A DNA stretch of 64,000 nt, taken from NCBI RefSeq assembly GCF_019393635.1, contig NC_057864.1, positions 82,834,882-82,898,881 of the forward strand. Reading direction: 5' to 3'. Source of the stretch: Dromiciops gliroides (lineage: Eukaryota; Chordata; Mammalia; Microbiotheria; Microbiotheriidae). A program made the translations under genes and the position numbers. Below the pieces are notes generated by a model. The model did no database searches and had not been told where the DNA came from. It was given only the letters and a program-made list of their open reading frames with translations. This document shows, in pieces, positions 31,800-44,859 of the stretch (position 1 is its first letter; each line of letters opens with the position of its first letter).

Positions 31800-32335
31800 A
31801 CATGCTTGTCCTGTGGAAGGAAAGCTATGGCATTTCTGGACAGCATACTAAAAAGCAGAGACATAACCTTGCTGACAAACATCCATATAGTCAAAGCTAT
31901 GGTTTTTCTAGTACCAAGGTATGGCTGTGAGAGTTGGACTATAAGGAAAGTCGAGTGCCACAGAATTGATGCTTTTGAATTGTGATGCTGGAGAAGACTT
32001 TTGAGAGTCTCTTAGCTAGCAAGGAGATCAAATCAGTCAATACTTAAAAGAAATTAATTCAGACTATTCATTGAAAGTTAAATGCTGATGCTGAAGCTTA
32101 AATGTTTTGAACACATTATGAAAAGACAGGACTCAATGAAAAGGCCCTGATGTTTGGAAAGAATGAAGACAAAAGAAGAGGACTACAGAGGATGAGTTAG
32201 AAAGATAGTGTCATGGAAACAATAAACATGAACTTGGACAGACTTTAGGTGACAGTGCAGGATTGAAGCGTTTGCTATACTATGGTCCATGGGCTCATGA
32301 AGAGTTGGACACAAATGAATGACTGAACAATGCAA
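31800..32335 (+). mobile_element. RTE (BovB-like) LINE 3' end
   Basis: Collinear with the end of BovB/RTE ORF2 and its UTR: 'agtcaaagctatggtttttc', 'ggtatggctgtgagagttgg', 'gaattgatgcttttgaattg', 'ctggagaagacttttgagag', 'aagagttggacacaaatgaa', 'tgactgaacaa'. The coding frame is broken by several stops and shifts. It is probably the type of element whose tail gave rise to the composite SINEs nearby. Confidence 0.85.
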
Positions 32336-32339
32336 GGAG

Positions 32340-34763
32340 ATTGTACACAATGGTCAGTTTTAAGATGTATTATAACTTTTATATCTCACTTCAGTATTTT
32401 AGGAAGAATATTGTTAATTTGGAGAGTATCCAAATTGAAAGCTATCATGATGGGGAATATTATCAAGATAATACCATGTGAAATACAGTTCAAGTAATTA
32501 GGATTTTTATTTTTAGCCTGAGAAAAGAAAACTTGGGGTGACATGATAGCTGTATTGAAATATTTTCAAGAATAAGAGATAACAATTATTCTTTTGGTCC
32601 CTGAAGGTCATAAGCTTAGAGTGGTTAGCTAGAAAGGGGGAAATTTTGTCAATGCAGGAAAGACTTTCAAACAGATATTTCAAAAATTGAAATAGACTGT
32701 TCTTTAGGTGAATGACCACTTGTTAGAGATTCTTGATGTGAAAAGAATTTTTGAGATATTTATTGTTCTATATAGCTTCTGAGATTACTTCCAATCACAA
32801 GTTTCTGATTCTCTTTTTGTATTCATGCATGTGTGTGACTTTTTATATTGTATACAACCAACAGTAACATTGTGTACCATCAGATCAGACCATCCTGAAT
32901 GTTTTAAGCTGAGCCTCATTCTACCTTCCTGAGACAATGTTATGTTTGACACAAATCTGGAATCATCTTGGAGAATTGATATTAATTCATCATAAGTACA
33001 TTTGGCAATATAATAAAAATTCTTCAGTTTCGAATTTCCAAACAAGGAAAATCTAATTTGTGTGTATCATCTCCTCAGGACTTATTCTTCCAAATTCCTC
33101 TTTCACTTTCACGTTGGAAGCTTACAAGACTGTTGACTATAATACTCCTCAGCATTCTAGAGGAGGGATTAAGAGTCAGAGGTTCCAGAGTCTAGTGTGC
33201 TATTATCAATTAGAATAAAGTGAACTTGATTTATTGATGAACTACAGCAATAACTGTAGATACAAAAATAATTTTTCCTCCCTCCCTGTAACCATGCACA
33301 TACTCATATTTTGCTCTGGATTACAGCAATCTAAATTAAAAGAACAGCACCACAATTAAAATTCAATTTTCTTTAATTATAATGACCAAACAATTCTGAA
33401 GAAGAGATAAGAAAATTAATCTCTCTCCCTTTCCATAGGTAGGGGGAAATAGATGTGGAACAATATTCAGTTCATTTAGTATAGCAATAGGAATAAGGGT
33501 TTCCTAGGTCCAATGGGTTTTAAAAAGAGGTGAATTTTATCAGTTAATCTCAATTCAATTCAATTACTTCATTTTGTGGTAGCCCAGGATCTACAAAAAG
33601 GAGAGGAAAAGGAAGCAAGTATTTGCAGAAGACATAGAAACAAAAGAAAACGATTAAATTATAAACTATACAGCCAGCTGGAGATGTCAATAGAATGCTG
33701 TGGACATCCAAAACTGCGCCTATTTTGGGATATAGGTGATGCAGTTCCCCAGCATTGTCATCATCCATAGCAAGTAGGACTGCTAGAGGAAGCATCTGAG
33801 AGATTGATAATTCTATCCCTAAATGTGAAATAGAGTGGCTGAGGGGTATCATCTTTCTCTTCCCTTTCTCTACTTGTTTGACCAATGTAAGCAGAGCCCC
33901 ACTCCACCCAAAAAAGCTCTGTTAGGCTATACAGTAGTGCTGGTCACATTTTGTAAGCATGATTATCCTTTTTTAATAAATTAGTTTATTCCCATTGTTT
34001 TAGAGTGTATGGTTACTTTATCAGAGTATACATGAAGGGATAGACAAAAATGTTTACATTCAAAATTCTATTCTAGGGTCTTCTAATTCTAGTTTAGGAG
34101 GTTAAAAGATGTCTCTGCTGGCTATTGAGTTATAGGGTAGTTTTATGAATGATGCTCTAACTCTCCAAGCAGTAGTCTATTGACTTGAACTCAGGGCTTA
34201 TTTAGATTTCTCCTAAAGTAATGAGATATTAGGGGATAAGATTTCGGAGGGTGTGAGTCTGGACCCCAGAGACTAAAACTTACCCCTGTTACCTGATGGG
34301 AGGGAGACGTGAGAATAACATGGAACTCATAAGATCCTCAGAGAAAACTAGCATTGCATCTTCATATATTCTGTAGTAATTAATATTAATTCATCTATGT
34401 TCCTCATGATGAAAGTGACAGGACTTTAAATTACAAAATTCTAAGATGCAAAACATTTCTATGTAGATTATTGATAGAGGTAGAGAAGTATAGAAAGTGG
34501 ACATTATGGAAAGCCAAATAATGATAAAATTTTGGTACTATTTACAGGAATGCTGCATATATCTTTTAACTTGATTTCTGTATTGATTAGTTTTGCTGAA
34601 CATTTCCCTCCTCTACATCATTACATATTTTTTGATTTAATGGATAATTCTTTACTTGGTGAAGGGTGAAGCTTATAACAGGAAATGAAGGTAGTTTTAA
34701 AACAAAAGATATAAATATGTCAAGATAAAATATAAGGTTAAAGATATAACTTAAAAAAAAAAC
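32340..34763. other. Long unassigned stretch
   Basis: About 2.4 kb of AT-rich sequence without a recognisable gene, SINE or LINE. The 111-residue minus-strand frame at 33550-33885 has no known motif and no codon-bias signal I can see. Confidence 0.4.
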
Positions 34764-34774
34764 AATTAAAAGTG

Positions 34775-34906
34775 GGGCATCTAGGTGATACAGTGGATAG
34801 AGCACTGGCCCTGGATTCAGTGTCTGGCCTCAGACACTTAACACTTACTAGCTGTGTGAGCCTGGGCAAGTCACTTAACCCCAATTGCCCCGGGCCCCCC
34901 CCCAAA
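34775..34906 (+). mobile_element. SINE (WSINE1-type)
   Basis: Perfect 11-bp duplication AATTAAAAGTG at 34764-34774 and 34907-34917. About 15 bp are deleted after 'ctggattcag'. The tail is C-rich then A-rich. Confidence 0.92.
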
Positions 34907-34917
34907 AATTAAAAGTG

Positions 34918-35457
34918 TGCATAGTGTACTGTGAAATGCTTTCCTTATTCTATAAGTGATGTAACTTCAAAGAGATGGGTAGCCAAAATTAGGCTATATT
35001 AAAAAATAACATTGACATTTTGTTATCATTATTCTTTTTAGCAAATTGTTTGTTGATTGGAGGAACATTTATTTTCTCAGTATTAAAAACTTTCAGCCTA
35101 ACAGTGACCAAATGATATTAGTTTCCTGCCAAAGAATGTAAATAATTGAAAATAGAGACTGAACTAAAAGGTAAATTAACAAAATGGTCAAAAGCTTTAT
35201 CTACGCTATATCTATCAAGTACATGTACTTTAAGATGAAACTCTTATTTAGTCATTATCACCATGACTGATTTAGTTTTTATTTAAATAAAGTGGTCAAT
35301 TATTTATAGCCATCAAGTAAAAGTTGTCTGATTCAGCTAACTTCCAGAGTTTGTGGAAAGTATGTAAGTAGACAGTTGTATGTCAGGAAGGGTGGACCAG
35401 GGCTCAGAAATCACTTCTATGCAAGCCTATCTCTAAGAAGAATCCTGCCTTTGGAGG
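34918..35457. other. Unassigned AT-rich sequence
   Basis: Nothing recognised. Confidence 0.45.
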
Positions 35458-35625
35458 AGTCGGGGGGCAGGGCTAAGATGGTATAGGAGAGGTTGTGACT
35501 CTTGTAAACTCCCAATAAACCTATCCACTCATTCCCAAATAAAGCCATTTAAAAAAAATAACACACAGAGCAGCCTAACTCACATAAGAACAGAGTGAGA
35601 CTATTCTCCAGTCAAAGTTGCAATG
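35458..35625 (+). mobile_element. L1 LINE 5' UTR fragment
   Basis: 'ggagtcggggggcagggcta', then 'agatggtataggagaggtt', resembles the start of marsupial L1 ('gccaagatggcggag'). Confidence 0.5.
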
Positions 35626-35639
35626 AAGAGGATGAAATA

Positions 35640-35745
35640 ATAATATACTTACATTATAAAGGAGTTAATCATTACACAGAAAGGCACAATAACTTGTTTT
35701 AATTCACATAGCATGAGTTCAATGAAAGTAGGATTTAAATTCAAG
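35640..35745 (-). mobile_element. MIR-like fragment
   Basis: 'acagaaaggcacaataactt' and 'aatgaaagtaggatttaaat' resemble the reversed MIR CORE; weak. Confidence 0.4.
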
Positions 35746-35754
35746 TTTTAAAAA

Positions 35755-36345
35755 TGATTGACAAAAAAGGAAAATAATAAATGTTGGCGAAACCGTGGAA
35801 AAATTGGAACACTAATGCCTTGTTGGTGGAATTGTGAAATGATCCATCCATTCTGGAGAGCAATTTGGAACTATGCCCAAAGAGCTATGAAACTGCATAT
35901 ACTTTGACGCAGAAATACCACTATAAGATCTATATCCCAAAAGGATCATAAAATATTTATAGCTACAAAAATTTTTGTAGTGTCAAAAAATTGGAAATTG
36001 AGGGAATTCCCATTAATTGGGGAATGGCTAAACAAGTTGTATGTGAATGTAATGGAATAATATTGTGTTATAAGAAATGATAAGCAGGTGGATTTCAGAA
36101 AAACTTGGAAAGACTTCCATTAACTGATCATGAGTAAAATAAGCAGAACCAGGAGAACATTGTACATAGGATCAATGACATTGTGTGATGATCAACTGTG
36201 ATAGACTTAATTTTTCTCTGCAATACAAGGATCCAAGATAATTCCAAAGGGCTCATCATGGAAAATGCTCTCCACATCCAGAAAAAGAACTGTGGAATCT
36301 CAATGCAGATTGAACCATACTGTTTCTACCTTTTTTTGTTGTTGT
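35755..36345 (+). mobile_element. L1 LINE 3' region
   Basis: Best-preserved L1 end in the window: 'gaaaaattggaacactaatg', 'attctggagagcaatttgga', 'actatgcccaaagagctatg', 'aattggggaatggctaaaca', 'aataagcagaaccaggagaa', 'atgctctccacatccagaaa'. Confidence 0.85.
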
Positions 36346-36399
36346 TTTTGTTTAACCATTCCCTTCTCACTGTCAATCCCTTTCCCAACCTTTCAAGAA

Positions 36400-36550
36400 C
36401 CCTTTTATACATTGCCATCCCTCATTATAATGCAGGTTTCTTGATACCAGGGACTTTCTTTTTTTTCTTATTTGTGTTCCAAGCATTTAGCATGCTGGCT
36501 GGCATTTGGAAAAAAATTGTTGACGAGAATGACTTGAATTTATTGAATGG
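36400..36550 (+). mobile_element. L2 LINE 3' end
   Basis: 'gcaggtttcttgataccagg', 'agcatttagcatgctggctg', ending 'ttattgaatgggtgattgaa'. Confidence 0.55.
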
Positions 36551-37315
36551 GTGATTGAATTAATGAATCATCCTTTATGAATTAGCATAAACTTAATCTT
36601 CTGAATACCAGACCTATAATCTTTTTTAAACTAAGCAACATGCAATTGTGTCATGCCATGAGGACTGAAAAAAATTCATCTCTTCTTCTAAAACTTTTCA
36701 CAGAGCTTAAGAAAGCAATTACCTTTCACTCAGTGGGTATCCCTAACTATTTTTGACTGATATTATCTTTTGAGATAAAAGTAGTTTCACAAGATAAAAA
36801 AAAAATGCTTCACAGAACCTACAAATGTTCATGGCAACATAAAACAGACCCTTGCTATAAATACTTAGTGAATAGAGTAAAATTACTGTTTGAGTGAATA
36901 AGAGGAATTGTGTTTTATAGACTGGCAAAATTTTATTATACTGTATAATTATTTTCTTTGTTTGGTCCCTACTTAGCATTTATAGCAAATATAGCTTTCA
37001 CCATCCAACTTGAGTGCCCCATGGTGACTATAGGCTTTTTTCCAACAACTTTATGAACCTTAAGCTCATTAAGTTTCATTGTCCAGAATATAGTTTCCTT
37101 ATGTTTAAGGTGTCCTATCACTTTAAGAAGGGTGATTCTTTTTTTCCAGTGTTTTCAAGTGCCTAATGATTTCATGACCAACTAACAGAAAGCAGAGAGG
37201 TGACTATCTTTTACTTGATTGATATAATGAGCCAAATGGGAAAAAATAATTAAAAATTATAGAATAACAAATATCTGCTTCATTTGAAAGCATGTAAATT
37301 TCGAGCTGGAAGGAA
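36551..37315. other. Unassigned AT-rich sequence
   Basis: Nothing recognised. Confidence 0.45.
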
Positions 37316-37911
37316 TGTGAGTTATTACTTTTTGTGGTGAGTAAATCTATATGTGGTCACTCTATTACTGTCCCAAGTATAGGGAAAATTAGCTGAGGTT
37401 TATCATATATTTGTTACTTAGTAATTAGAGGCTACTACATAAGTTTTGGCCATTAAGCATTTATTAAAATATATTAAATATTAGTAAAGAGAGTATGCAT
37501 GGCTCTGAAAGATAGGAAAACCTAGAGAAGAAGAGAAAGTGGGGAACCCTAGAGGGCTGCATCTACACTCCCCCAGCAACCATGCCAAAAAAGCAAGTCT
37601 CTGTGCAAGCTTCCTGAGGGCCAGAGAAGAGCCAGCCCATCCCATACACATTGTTCAAAGCTAATTGACTAGTATCACTCAAATCTATTGATTCACTTGA
37701 TTTGAGGGTGGTCCATGAGTAGAATGTGCTGAGGTTCAAAGAATGTTTAGAGAACAGATCCTCTGACAGGAACAGGGCTTTCAGGAAGGTGTGGTTTTGA
37801 ATGAGGTAACTTGCTGACTCTGAGCTGACCTTAAGAAAGGTCAGGCCAGGCTCTCTCATCAGAGGGGGCCCTGGAAGTCCCCAAACCCCTATTATTAATA
37901 ATTTTCTCACA
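37316..37911 (-). mobile_element. ERV LTR, about 600 bp, antisense
   Basis: Bounded by TGTGAGTT and TTTTCTCACA. Both ends align with the 231-bp solo LTR at 30711, which lacks the centre. A reversed AATAAA lies in 'gcatttattaaaatatatta' near 37460. The centre is GC-richer ('gaagtccccaaacccctatt', 'gaccttaagaaaggtcaggc'). No clear duplication was found, so the outer limits are approximate. Confidence 0.65.
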
Positions 37912-37929
37912 CATGCTTATCCCCATCAT

Positions 37930-38050
37930 TTGACAAAGAAAATCAATCTTCAAAAGTTAAGAACTTCATAAAACTAGAACTCTTGGCAGAACAGGGATTA
38001 GAACCTAGATTTCTGGAATTTTAGGACAAGTTTCTTTCTACTATATTGTT
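37930..38050 (-). mobile_element. MIR-like fragment
   Basis: 'gaacagggattagaacctag' and 'atttctggaattttaggaca'; weak. Confidence 0.45.
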
Positions 38051-38084
38051 TTTACTCTGTATCACTGATATAGTTTATGCCTGA

Positions 38085-39980
38085 CATTTAGCAAGCTAGA
38101 ATCTATTAGGTGCCTACTCTGGGCCAGGTAGTGTAATAAGCACTAGGGAAACTTCTTATTTTTCATTTATTTCAGACCTGTGCAATTCTTTGTGACCCTG
38201 TTTGGGGTTTTCTTGGCAAAGAGAAACTAGAGTGGTTTGCCATTTCCTTCTCCAGCTTATTTTACTGATGAGGCAAATAGGGTTAAGTGACTTGCCCAGG
38301 GTCACATCACTAGTATTTATTGAGGCTAGATCTGAACTCAGTTCTTCCCGACTCTAGGCCTAGAGCTCTATCCACTGCACGAAAATACAGTTCCTGCTCT
38401 CAAGGAGCTTACAATCCAATAAGGGAGAAAACATGAAAGCTATATAAAACCAGATATATGCAGGAATAATGGAGGCTAGTTCAGAGAAACGACACTAAAA
38501 TAAAAGAAGGCTGGTAAAGCCTGCTTGTAGAAGTGAGATTTTAACTGAAAACTTGAAGGAAGTCAGGAAAGATAGAAAGCCGAAATGTGGAGGGAGAAAA
38601 TTACAGACATTGGGAAAGTTCATTGCTTAGCTTAAGGCATGTATGAACAAGATCAAAGAGGCCCGTGTCAATGCAACACAGAGTAAATATAAGGGAGTGA
38701 GTTTAAGAAAATTTGAGAGGTACTAAGGTACAAACAGATTTAAAAACAAACAAAAAAGCCAAACAGGATTTTATGTTTGGCCCTGAAGGAAATAGGGATA
38801 AACTGTAGTTTTTTTTAAATGGGGGAGAATATGGTAACCCCTGTATTTAGGAAGATCAGTTTGACAGGGAGCAGATTAAAGTGGGTGAGAGTGGATAGAA
38901 ATTTTAGGCACAGAGATTAACCAGCAGTAGTCCAGATGCCAGATGATAAGGGCTTGTACCAGGGTTGGCAATATCAGAAGAGAGAAGGGGATACATGCGG
39001 GAGATGATGTGAAGGTAGAAACAACTGATTGAGTACTAGGGGTGAGAGATAATAAGAATAAGAAGATGATGGTTAATGCCCCTGGGAAGTCAGGAATAAG
39101 GGAACGTTTTGTGGAAAGATAATAAATTGAATTTTGTTATGTTGTATTTTAAGATATCTACAGAACATACAATTTGAGATGTCTAAAAGGCATTAGAGAT
39201 GTGAGACTGTAGGTCAGGAGAGAGATTAGAACTAGACAGATGATTATGAAACTGATGCTGTGAATTACAGTTATCCTTTCCACATTCAAGAATCAGGGGC
39301 ATAGCAGGCCCCCCACCACCACACCCTTCTCCCCAATCTACAGGGAAAATCTATGTAAAATTATTTGGCCTTCCCTTTGTAGCAGAGAAGAAGTTTTATT
39401 TATTATGGTATTAAAAGATAAAACATGTTGATATTACATAATACTATACATATATTTTATGCATTTCTTAGTTTTTAAACTTTTTCTGTGTCATCTGCTG
39501 ACTTTTGTGTGTCATCTGCAGCTTCTGCAAAACTCTCCAAAAATTTCCATTTAATTTCTTATACCAATCCATGATATATCAAAACCATGTTGGGGAAAGT
39601 CACAATGTATAAGGGAGGGAGAAGAGAAAAAGGTCTAGTATAGAGCCTTTTGGGAATCCCATGTTAGGTGGGCATGAATTGGATGAATATCCACCATAGG
39701 AGGAAGAGAAGGAGTCATCAGGCCAACATGAGGAGAATTGGGAGAAACTGATGTTATCAAAAAAAGAGATAAAAGAATATTAAGAAAAGCATTATTAACA
39801 GTGTCAAAAACTATAAAGAAGTCAAGGGAGATGGGGATTAAGAAAAAGGCATAAGCTTCTGAAATTACAAGATAATCAGTCCCTTTGGAAAGAACAGTTT
39901 GAGTTGCATGATGATTGGAAACCATAGTTCAAAGAGTAAAAAAAGAGCAGAGAAAAGGAAGTGTATAGCTTTCTTATAGA
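38085..39980 (-). mobile_element. L2 LINE, long antisense copy
   Basis: Begins with the reversed 3' end ('aggtgcctactctgggccag', 'cagttcctgctctcaaggag', 'cttacaatccaataagggag') and runs back through the body ('aggaagatcagtttgacagg', 'gagatgtgagactgtaggtc', 'agtgtcaaaaactataaaga'). A composite SINE is inserted at 38161-38385, and 39260-39590 is unlike L2 and may be another insertion. Confidence 0.75.
38161..38385 (+). mobile_element. Composite SINE with RTE-like part, nested in L2
   Basis: 'tttggggttttcttggcaaa', 'tggtttgccatttccttctc', 'gttaagtgacttgcccaggg', 'gagctctatccactgcac'; interrupts the antisense L2. Confidence 0.88.
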
Positions 39981-40004
39981 AATTCAAAAGTCAGGAGAGA
40001 AATA

Positions 40005-40100
40005 GTACAATAACTAGCAGAAATAGGAGCTGTCCTGTACTTTGCTTGTATTTGTATTTCCAGTGCTTAGCAAACTCTAGCCAAATAATTGTTTAATAAA
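40005..40100 (+). mobile_element. L2 LINE 3' end
   Basis: 'tatttccagtgcttagcaaa', then 'aattgtttaataaaggc'. Confidence 0.6.
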
Positions 40101-40104
40101 GGCT

Positions 40105-40310
40105 CTATGGGGTTTTCTTGACAAAAATACTAGAATAGCTTGCCATTTCCTTCTCTGCTCATTTTAGAGGTTAGAAACTGAGACAAACAAGGTTAAGTGA
40201 CTTCTCCAAGGTCACACAGCTATTAAGTATCTAAGGCCAGATTTGAACTCAGGAAGATGTCTTCTTGACTCCATAACTGACTATCCTCTGTGCCATCTAC
40301 CTGCCCATAG
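40105..40310 (+). mobile_element. Composite SINE
   Basis: 'ctatggggttttcttgacaa', 'cttgccatttccttctctgc', 'ggtcacacagctattaagta', ending 'tgtgccatctacctgccc'. Confidence 0.88.
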
Positions 40311-40464
40311 TTTAGGACTAAATATTAACATATGTATGTACTTATATGTATATATTTCAATGATAGATTCCTAAACTCTTTTTAAAAATTTAAGTATCCT
40401 AGCTCCCTTTTAAGAAATGAGCAGCAATTGGTTTCACTCATTGTAATATATTAAACTGTCATTT

Positions 40465-40613
40465 TTGTTTGTTTTTTGTGGGACAATGAGGGTTAAGTGA
40501 TTTGCCCAGGGTCACACAGCTAGTAAGTATCAAGTATCTGAGGCTGGATTTAAACTCAGGTCCTCCTGAATCCAGGGCTGGTGCTTTATCCACTGCGCCA
40601 CCTAGCTGCCCCC
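40465..40613 (-). mobile_element. SINE (WSINE1-type), antisense
   Basis: 'gagggttaagtgatttgccc', 'gtcctcctgaatccagggct', ending 'gcgccacctagctgcccc'. Confidence 0.93.
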
Positions 40614-41509
40614 TAAAACATCTTTTAAAAATTATTTTTTCTAGAGTTTAGGTCACCAGAAGATCAAGCATTTAATGCATTTTGTTCATAGGCATTTTAG
40701 ATCTTGAATAAGGCAAACAAAGAACTAGTAATTCCCTTAACATATATTATAGGTGATGTTGATGAAGTAATGTGCATAGGATGTTTGAACATGTGATGTT
40801 TTAACTGCAAAAGAGCCCAGCAACTAATCACCATAAGGCTTCTAGATTAGATCAAAGTATGCAAAATACAGTTTAAAAATGAAAGCCTCAAGCTCCTGCC
40901 AAACAGGAGAATTCAGAATTATTCAAATAATAAGCACATATCTAGGGAGTGTAGTGCAATGAAGAGTGTAGTTAATTGAAATAATGCATACTCAGGGCCT
41001 TGGCCAAGTAGTCTATGTGGTAAGTGTAGATTTTGAAACAGTTCAGGATATTGTAAGTTCTATATATTATTGGATACTATCATATTCCTAGGTGATTTGG
41101 CACTTGGAGAACATTTGCACTTATGTGAAATTGTTTGAGAAAAACAGAATAGTGTTATTGCTACTTTTGGTTCAGGAATAACGGTTGACCTCCAAAGAGT
41201 ATCAGTTACCCTTTATTGCAAGTCACATGAAAGAGAAGAAAGGAACAGTAGATTCTCTTGAGAGTCAAGGACCTATTTCCAATGCATTTCTAGATAACAG
41301 CATTTTTCCTATAACCCCCCAAATCTGAACATGTTAAGTTCTAAAATTTCATTTTAAAGTCAATGGTTTGAAACTTGAAACACATTTTCCCATAGAAATA
41401 ATGTGACATATAATGCTTAGGTTCCCTGGTTGACTTCAAAAAGTGTATCTAATCCAAATGGAACAAATTACCATAAAATTGTCCAGATGTATATATGTTT
41501 CCATGGGAA
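40614..41509. other. Unassigned AT-rich sequence
   Basis: Nothing recognised. Confidence 0.45.
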
Positions 41510-41625
41510 AAATATATATGAAATATATGTGGGGAACACACACACATGTATAAATACACACACTTTTATATGTATACATACACATGTGCACACACATACA
41601 TACACACATATGTATATAATTTAGT
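41510..41625. repeat. CACATA-rich simple sequence
   Basis: Imperfect CA/TACA repeats. Confidence 0.75.
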
Positions 41626-42152
41626 ATTCTAAGTTGGAATATGAGAAATATATTAACATATTTCTCCCAGGATGGAACAATGAGACTAGACTCCTCTCCA
41701 TATACAAGGTTCTATTGTTCTCCAAAGCTTGAGATAGCACCCATAAGCAGGGATTGCGGTGGGGTAGGGGCCTCCTGAGGAGCAGAGATGATTTGTGCTT
41801 TCAGGATAAATTTTATGTAATAAAATAAGAGCACATTACACAGTCTTTGAACTCCATTAGTTTTTCAGATAATTGTCACATGTAAAATCTTGAAGATGAA
41901 CCATATGAAAAGGCTAAGTAAATTCCAAGAAAGGCTATGTTGACATTTTCTTATTGAAAAAAGGATCAACCTGCTTCTGTACCATCCACATTGGGCACTG
42001 TTTTTAGAAACAATGTGCTGTAGCCTGACAAATGTCTTCAATACTGTTCAGCTTTATCACTGCAAATCCTTTGGCAGGTTTTTGCTTGCCATAATTAGAA
42101 ACAATTTAAGGGATCTGAAAGGAATATTTTCATTGAACTCTCAAAGAGCAAT
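41626..42152. other. Unassigned sequence
   Basis: Nothing recognised. Confidence 0.45.
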
Positions 42153-42154
42153 TT

Positions 42155-42222
<68 letters not shown>
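42153..42222. repeat. (GA)n microsatellite
   Basis: About 33 GA units, one interruption. Confidence 0.97.
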
Positions 42223-42225
<3 letters not shown>

Positions 42226-42544
42226 AAAGGAGTCAGTCCTTAATGCCAAAGCCCAGAAAGGTAAAAACAGAGAAAGTCAAAGCCAGACAAGAAATCCACA
42301 CTGATTGCATTCATATAGCTGAGAGCCAGGGTGCAAAATTATGCAATTTATAGGCTTTTTGAATTCATAGAAATCCCTCAGAAAGAGGCCAAATGAGCAA
42401 GCTAAAAAACAAACACACAAAAAAACAATAATAGCAAGCTAGTCTAGTTATAAAAATGTGTCTTTAATCCTCTGGGTTTCTTTATGGTGGTAAACAAACT
42501 CCTACCTAGACTTTCAGTATTTTTTTTTAAAGAACTTGATGATT

Positions 42545-42650
42545 ATCCCTGTAGAATATAAGCTTCTTGAGGGTATGGACCTGTTCATTTTTGCTTCTGG
42601 GTTCTCAGAGATTAGAACAATTACACACATTTAAATGGCAGTTAATAAAT
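42545..42650 (+). mobile_element. L2 LINE 3' end
   Basis: 'gaatataagcttcttgaggg' and 'ggcagttaataaatatccac'. Confidence 0.6.
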
Positions 42651-44324
42651 ATCCACATCTTGCTGATGAGGAAATTAAGTTAGAGATGAAATTACCTACT
42701 TGAGGTCACTTGCTTTTAGCTTCATTTGGCACTCAGCTCAAAAGATGACTAACAGTTTACTAATTCCTGATTAGTAATTAGGCTTGATCAAAAGTTTATT
42801 GATATCTGAATAGAAATATTGATTTTTTGATGTCAAGATTCCTTTTGGATATTCAACTCCATGTGTAGCCCTAATCTTTGTTCCTGGTTAAATTTCTGAT
42901 TCTTATTGTGTTTTTTCTGGACATCTTGTTATTTTTTTTTTGATGATGATCATTATCCATTGATCATTTCCCTTGCATTGTGGCTTTTCAAATCCTGTAC
43001 CCCTTTTTTTTGTCCCAGATTCTTAAAATGTACATTCTCTCATTCCAAATATTTCATCTGTCATACCTTCAAATAGCATGTTTTTCAAGTGAAATCATGT
43101 CTGAATCAGAAATCCAGAGATGCAAATTACAGTCTGAGGTTAACAAAGATTAGCAAAGAAGAAGTTTGAACCAACATCTTCTTACTCCAAATCCACAGCC
43201 CTAGCCTTCATATTTTATTTTTAACATGGTCTCTTTCCTAAAAAGAAAAGAAAGCATAGAGATACCCAGAGAAAACACTTTTTGCTCCAGAATCAGACTT
43301 TTGGTGTTTTGTTTGTTTGTTTGTTTTTTAGCTGTTAGCCTAGACTATTGATACTTTCTTTTGCCTCTAATAATTCCCCAGATTTTTGGCCATAGCCTAT
43401 TTCTAATGAATATCACCTATGAAATAAATGATGTATTGTGACTTTCTGTAGTTTTGATTCTTTGTATAGCTCTAAATAAAATTCCTGATTATTTCCATGG
43501 CTAGGGAATATTCTGCAGTGAGAGTAGAGATAAATGAATTAATGAGAAAGATATATTTCTCTGCTTTCTCTAAAATCCCCCCTCCCTCTGAACTCCCATT
43601 CTTCCTGGCACCTTCTTTCCTTTTTGATTTTATTATTCAAATTTCTTTTTTATTACAAATCTTTTGTCCTCTGTACTATCTTTCCTACTGTCTACTTTTC
43701 ATTCTTCGAATCAAATACTACTTTTTCATCTTTCCCCCATGATGCTTTAGACTCCAGCAAAGCATACTACATTTCTGATTCAAATAGAAAGATTTCTCTG
43801 AAAAAAAAATACTCATAGATGTGATAGATAAAACGTGGGATGTAAACTTTTTAACATCACAACCCATTATATTTCTTGAGAAATCATTCAACATGTGAGC
43901 AGTTCAAAATTGAGATTCATCATTTCTATCTAGCATAGATAAATTTAAAGAATAGATTGCTTGAGGACAATGAAAATGTAATAAGAGAGATAAGAAATTT
44001 ATTGAATTTTTATAAAAAAGACTTATTTGATAACCAACTGCTATTTAAAAGTTACCTTGAATGTTGGGAATAAAATTGATACTGATGATTACAACCTGTC
44101 TTGCTGTTGTAAAATATTAAATTGGCACATGACAGAAGAATTGACTCTATAGTCTCAACACAGACAGTTTGATCCTTTGGGACAATTCCCTTGCCACAGA
44201 ATATAGAATTAGGAAAGGAGCAAGAAAAAATATTATGCCTTCTAATATCAACCATATGAAGAATTTGTCAGCATGTGACCATTTCTGAATATTTAATGGA
44301 TGTATTCAGTCATTAAAAAATAAT
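42651..44324. other. Unassigned AT-rich sequence
   Basis: Possible MIR remnants at 42655-42740 and 43130-43220. The 81- and 64-residue frames at 43497-43818 overlap in different frames and show no domain. Confidence 0.4.
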
Positions 44325-44425
44325 GTATTATGTACCTACAATGTAGTTAGAGTGTTCCAAGAGGTTTCAATAATACAAAGACAAAAAGCACTAGAGAGGG
44401 CTTTTATTCTGTTGGAGGAAAAAGG
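44325..44425 (-). mobile_element. L2 LINE 3' end, antisense
   Basis: 'tattatgtacctacaatgta', then 'aaagacaaaaagcactagag' and 'cttttattctgttggagg'. Confidence 0.55.
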
Positions 44426-44429
44426 TATG

Positions 44430-44800
44430 TGTACGTGAATGTATACATATATATTCATATATATGCATATATGTACATGTATATATACACAAATTTGTCC
44501 CTTTCCTCCAATAAAATATAAATTCTCTCTAGTTCTATTTATTTATCTATATATGCACATATGCATATGCATGTATATACACACATATATTTATACAAAC
44601 ACCATAGGTGTATATACATGCCTATATATACACATATGTGTGTATATACATATATTTGTATATATATGATAGATATGCAGATTGATGGATAAAAGGAAAA
44701 GAAAAAAGAAAGGATCTGTGTGTATACACACACAAACACAGATCCTTTTTTAAATTTTTTTCATCCATCAGTCTATCTATCTACATATGTATCATCTCTC
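44430..44800. repeat. TATACA/CATATA-rich simple sequence
   Basis: Long imperfect alternating purine-pyrimidine tract. The Tyr/Ile/Cys-rich frames on both strands are artefacts. A short inverted repeat, 'aaaggatctgtgtgt' (44709-44723) and its complement 'acacacaaacacagatcctt' (about 44728-44747), can form a hairpin. Confidence 0.75.
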
Positions 44801-44859
44801 TAATTACATATAATTTTGTATTTCATTAGTTTAGGGAACTCTCTGGTGAGTAAACTCTC

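Noticed and set aside
33550-33885. 111-residue minus-strand frame
   Set aside because: No recognisable family, no supporting exon structure; consistent with a chance frame in AT-rich DNA.
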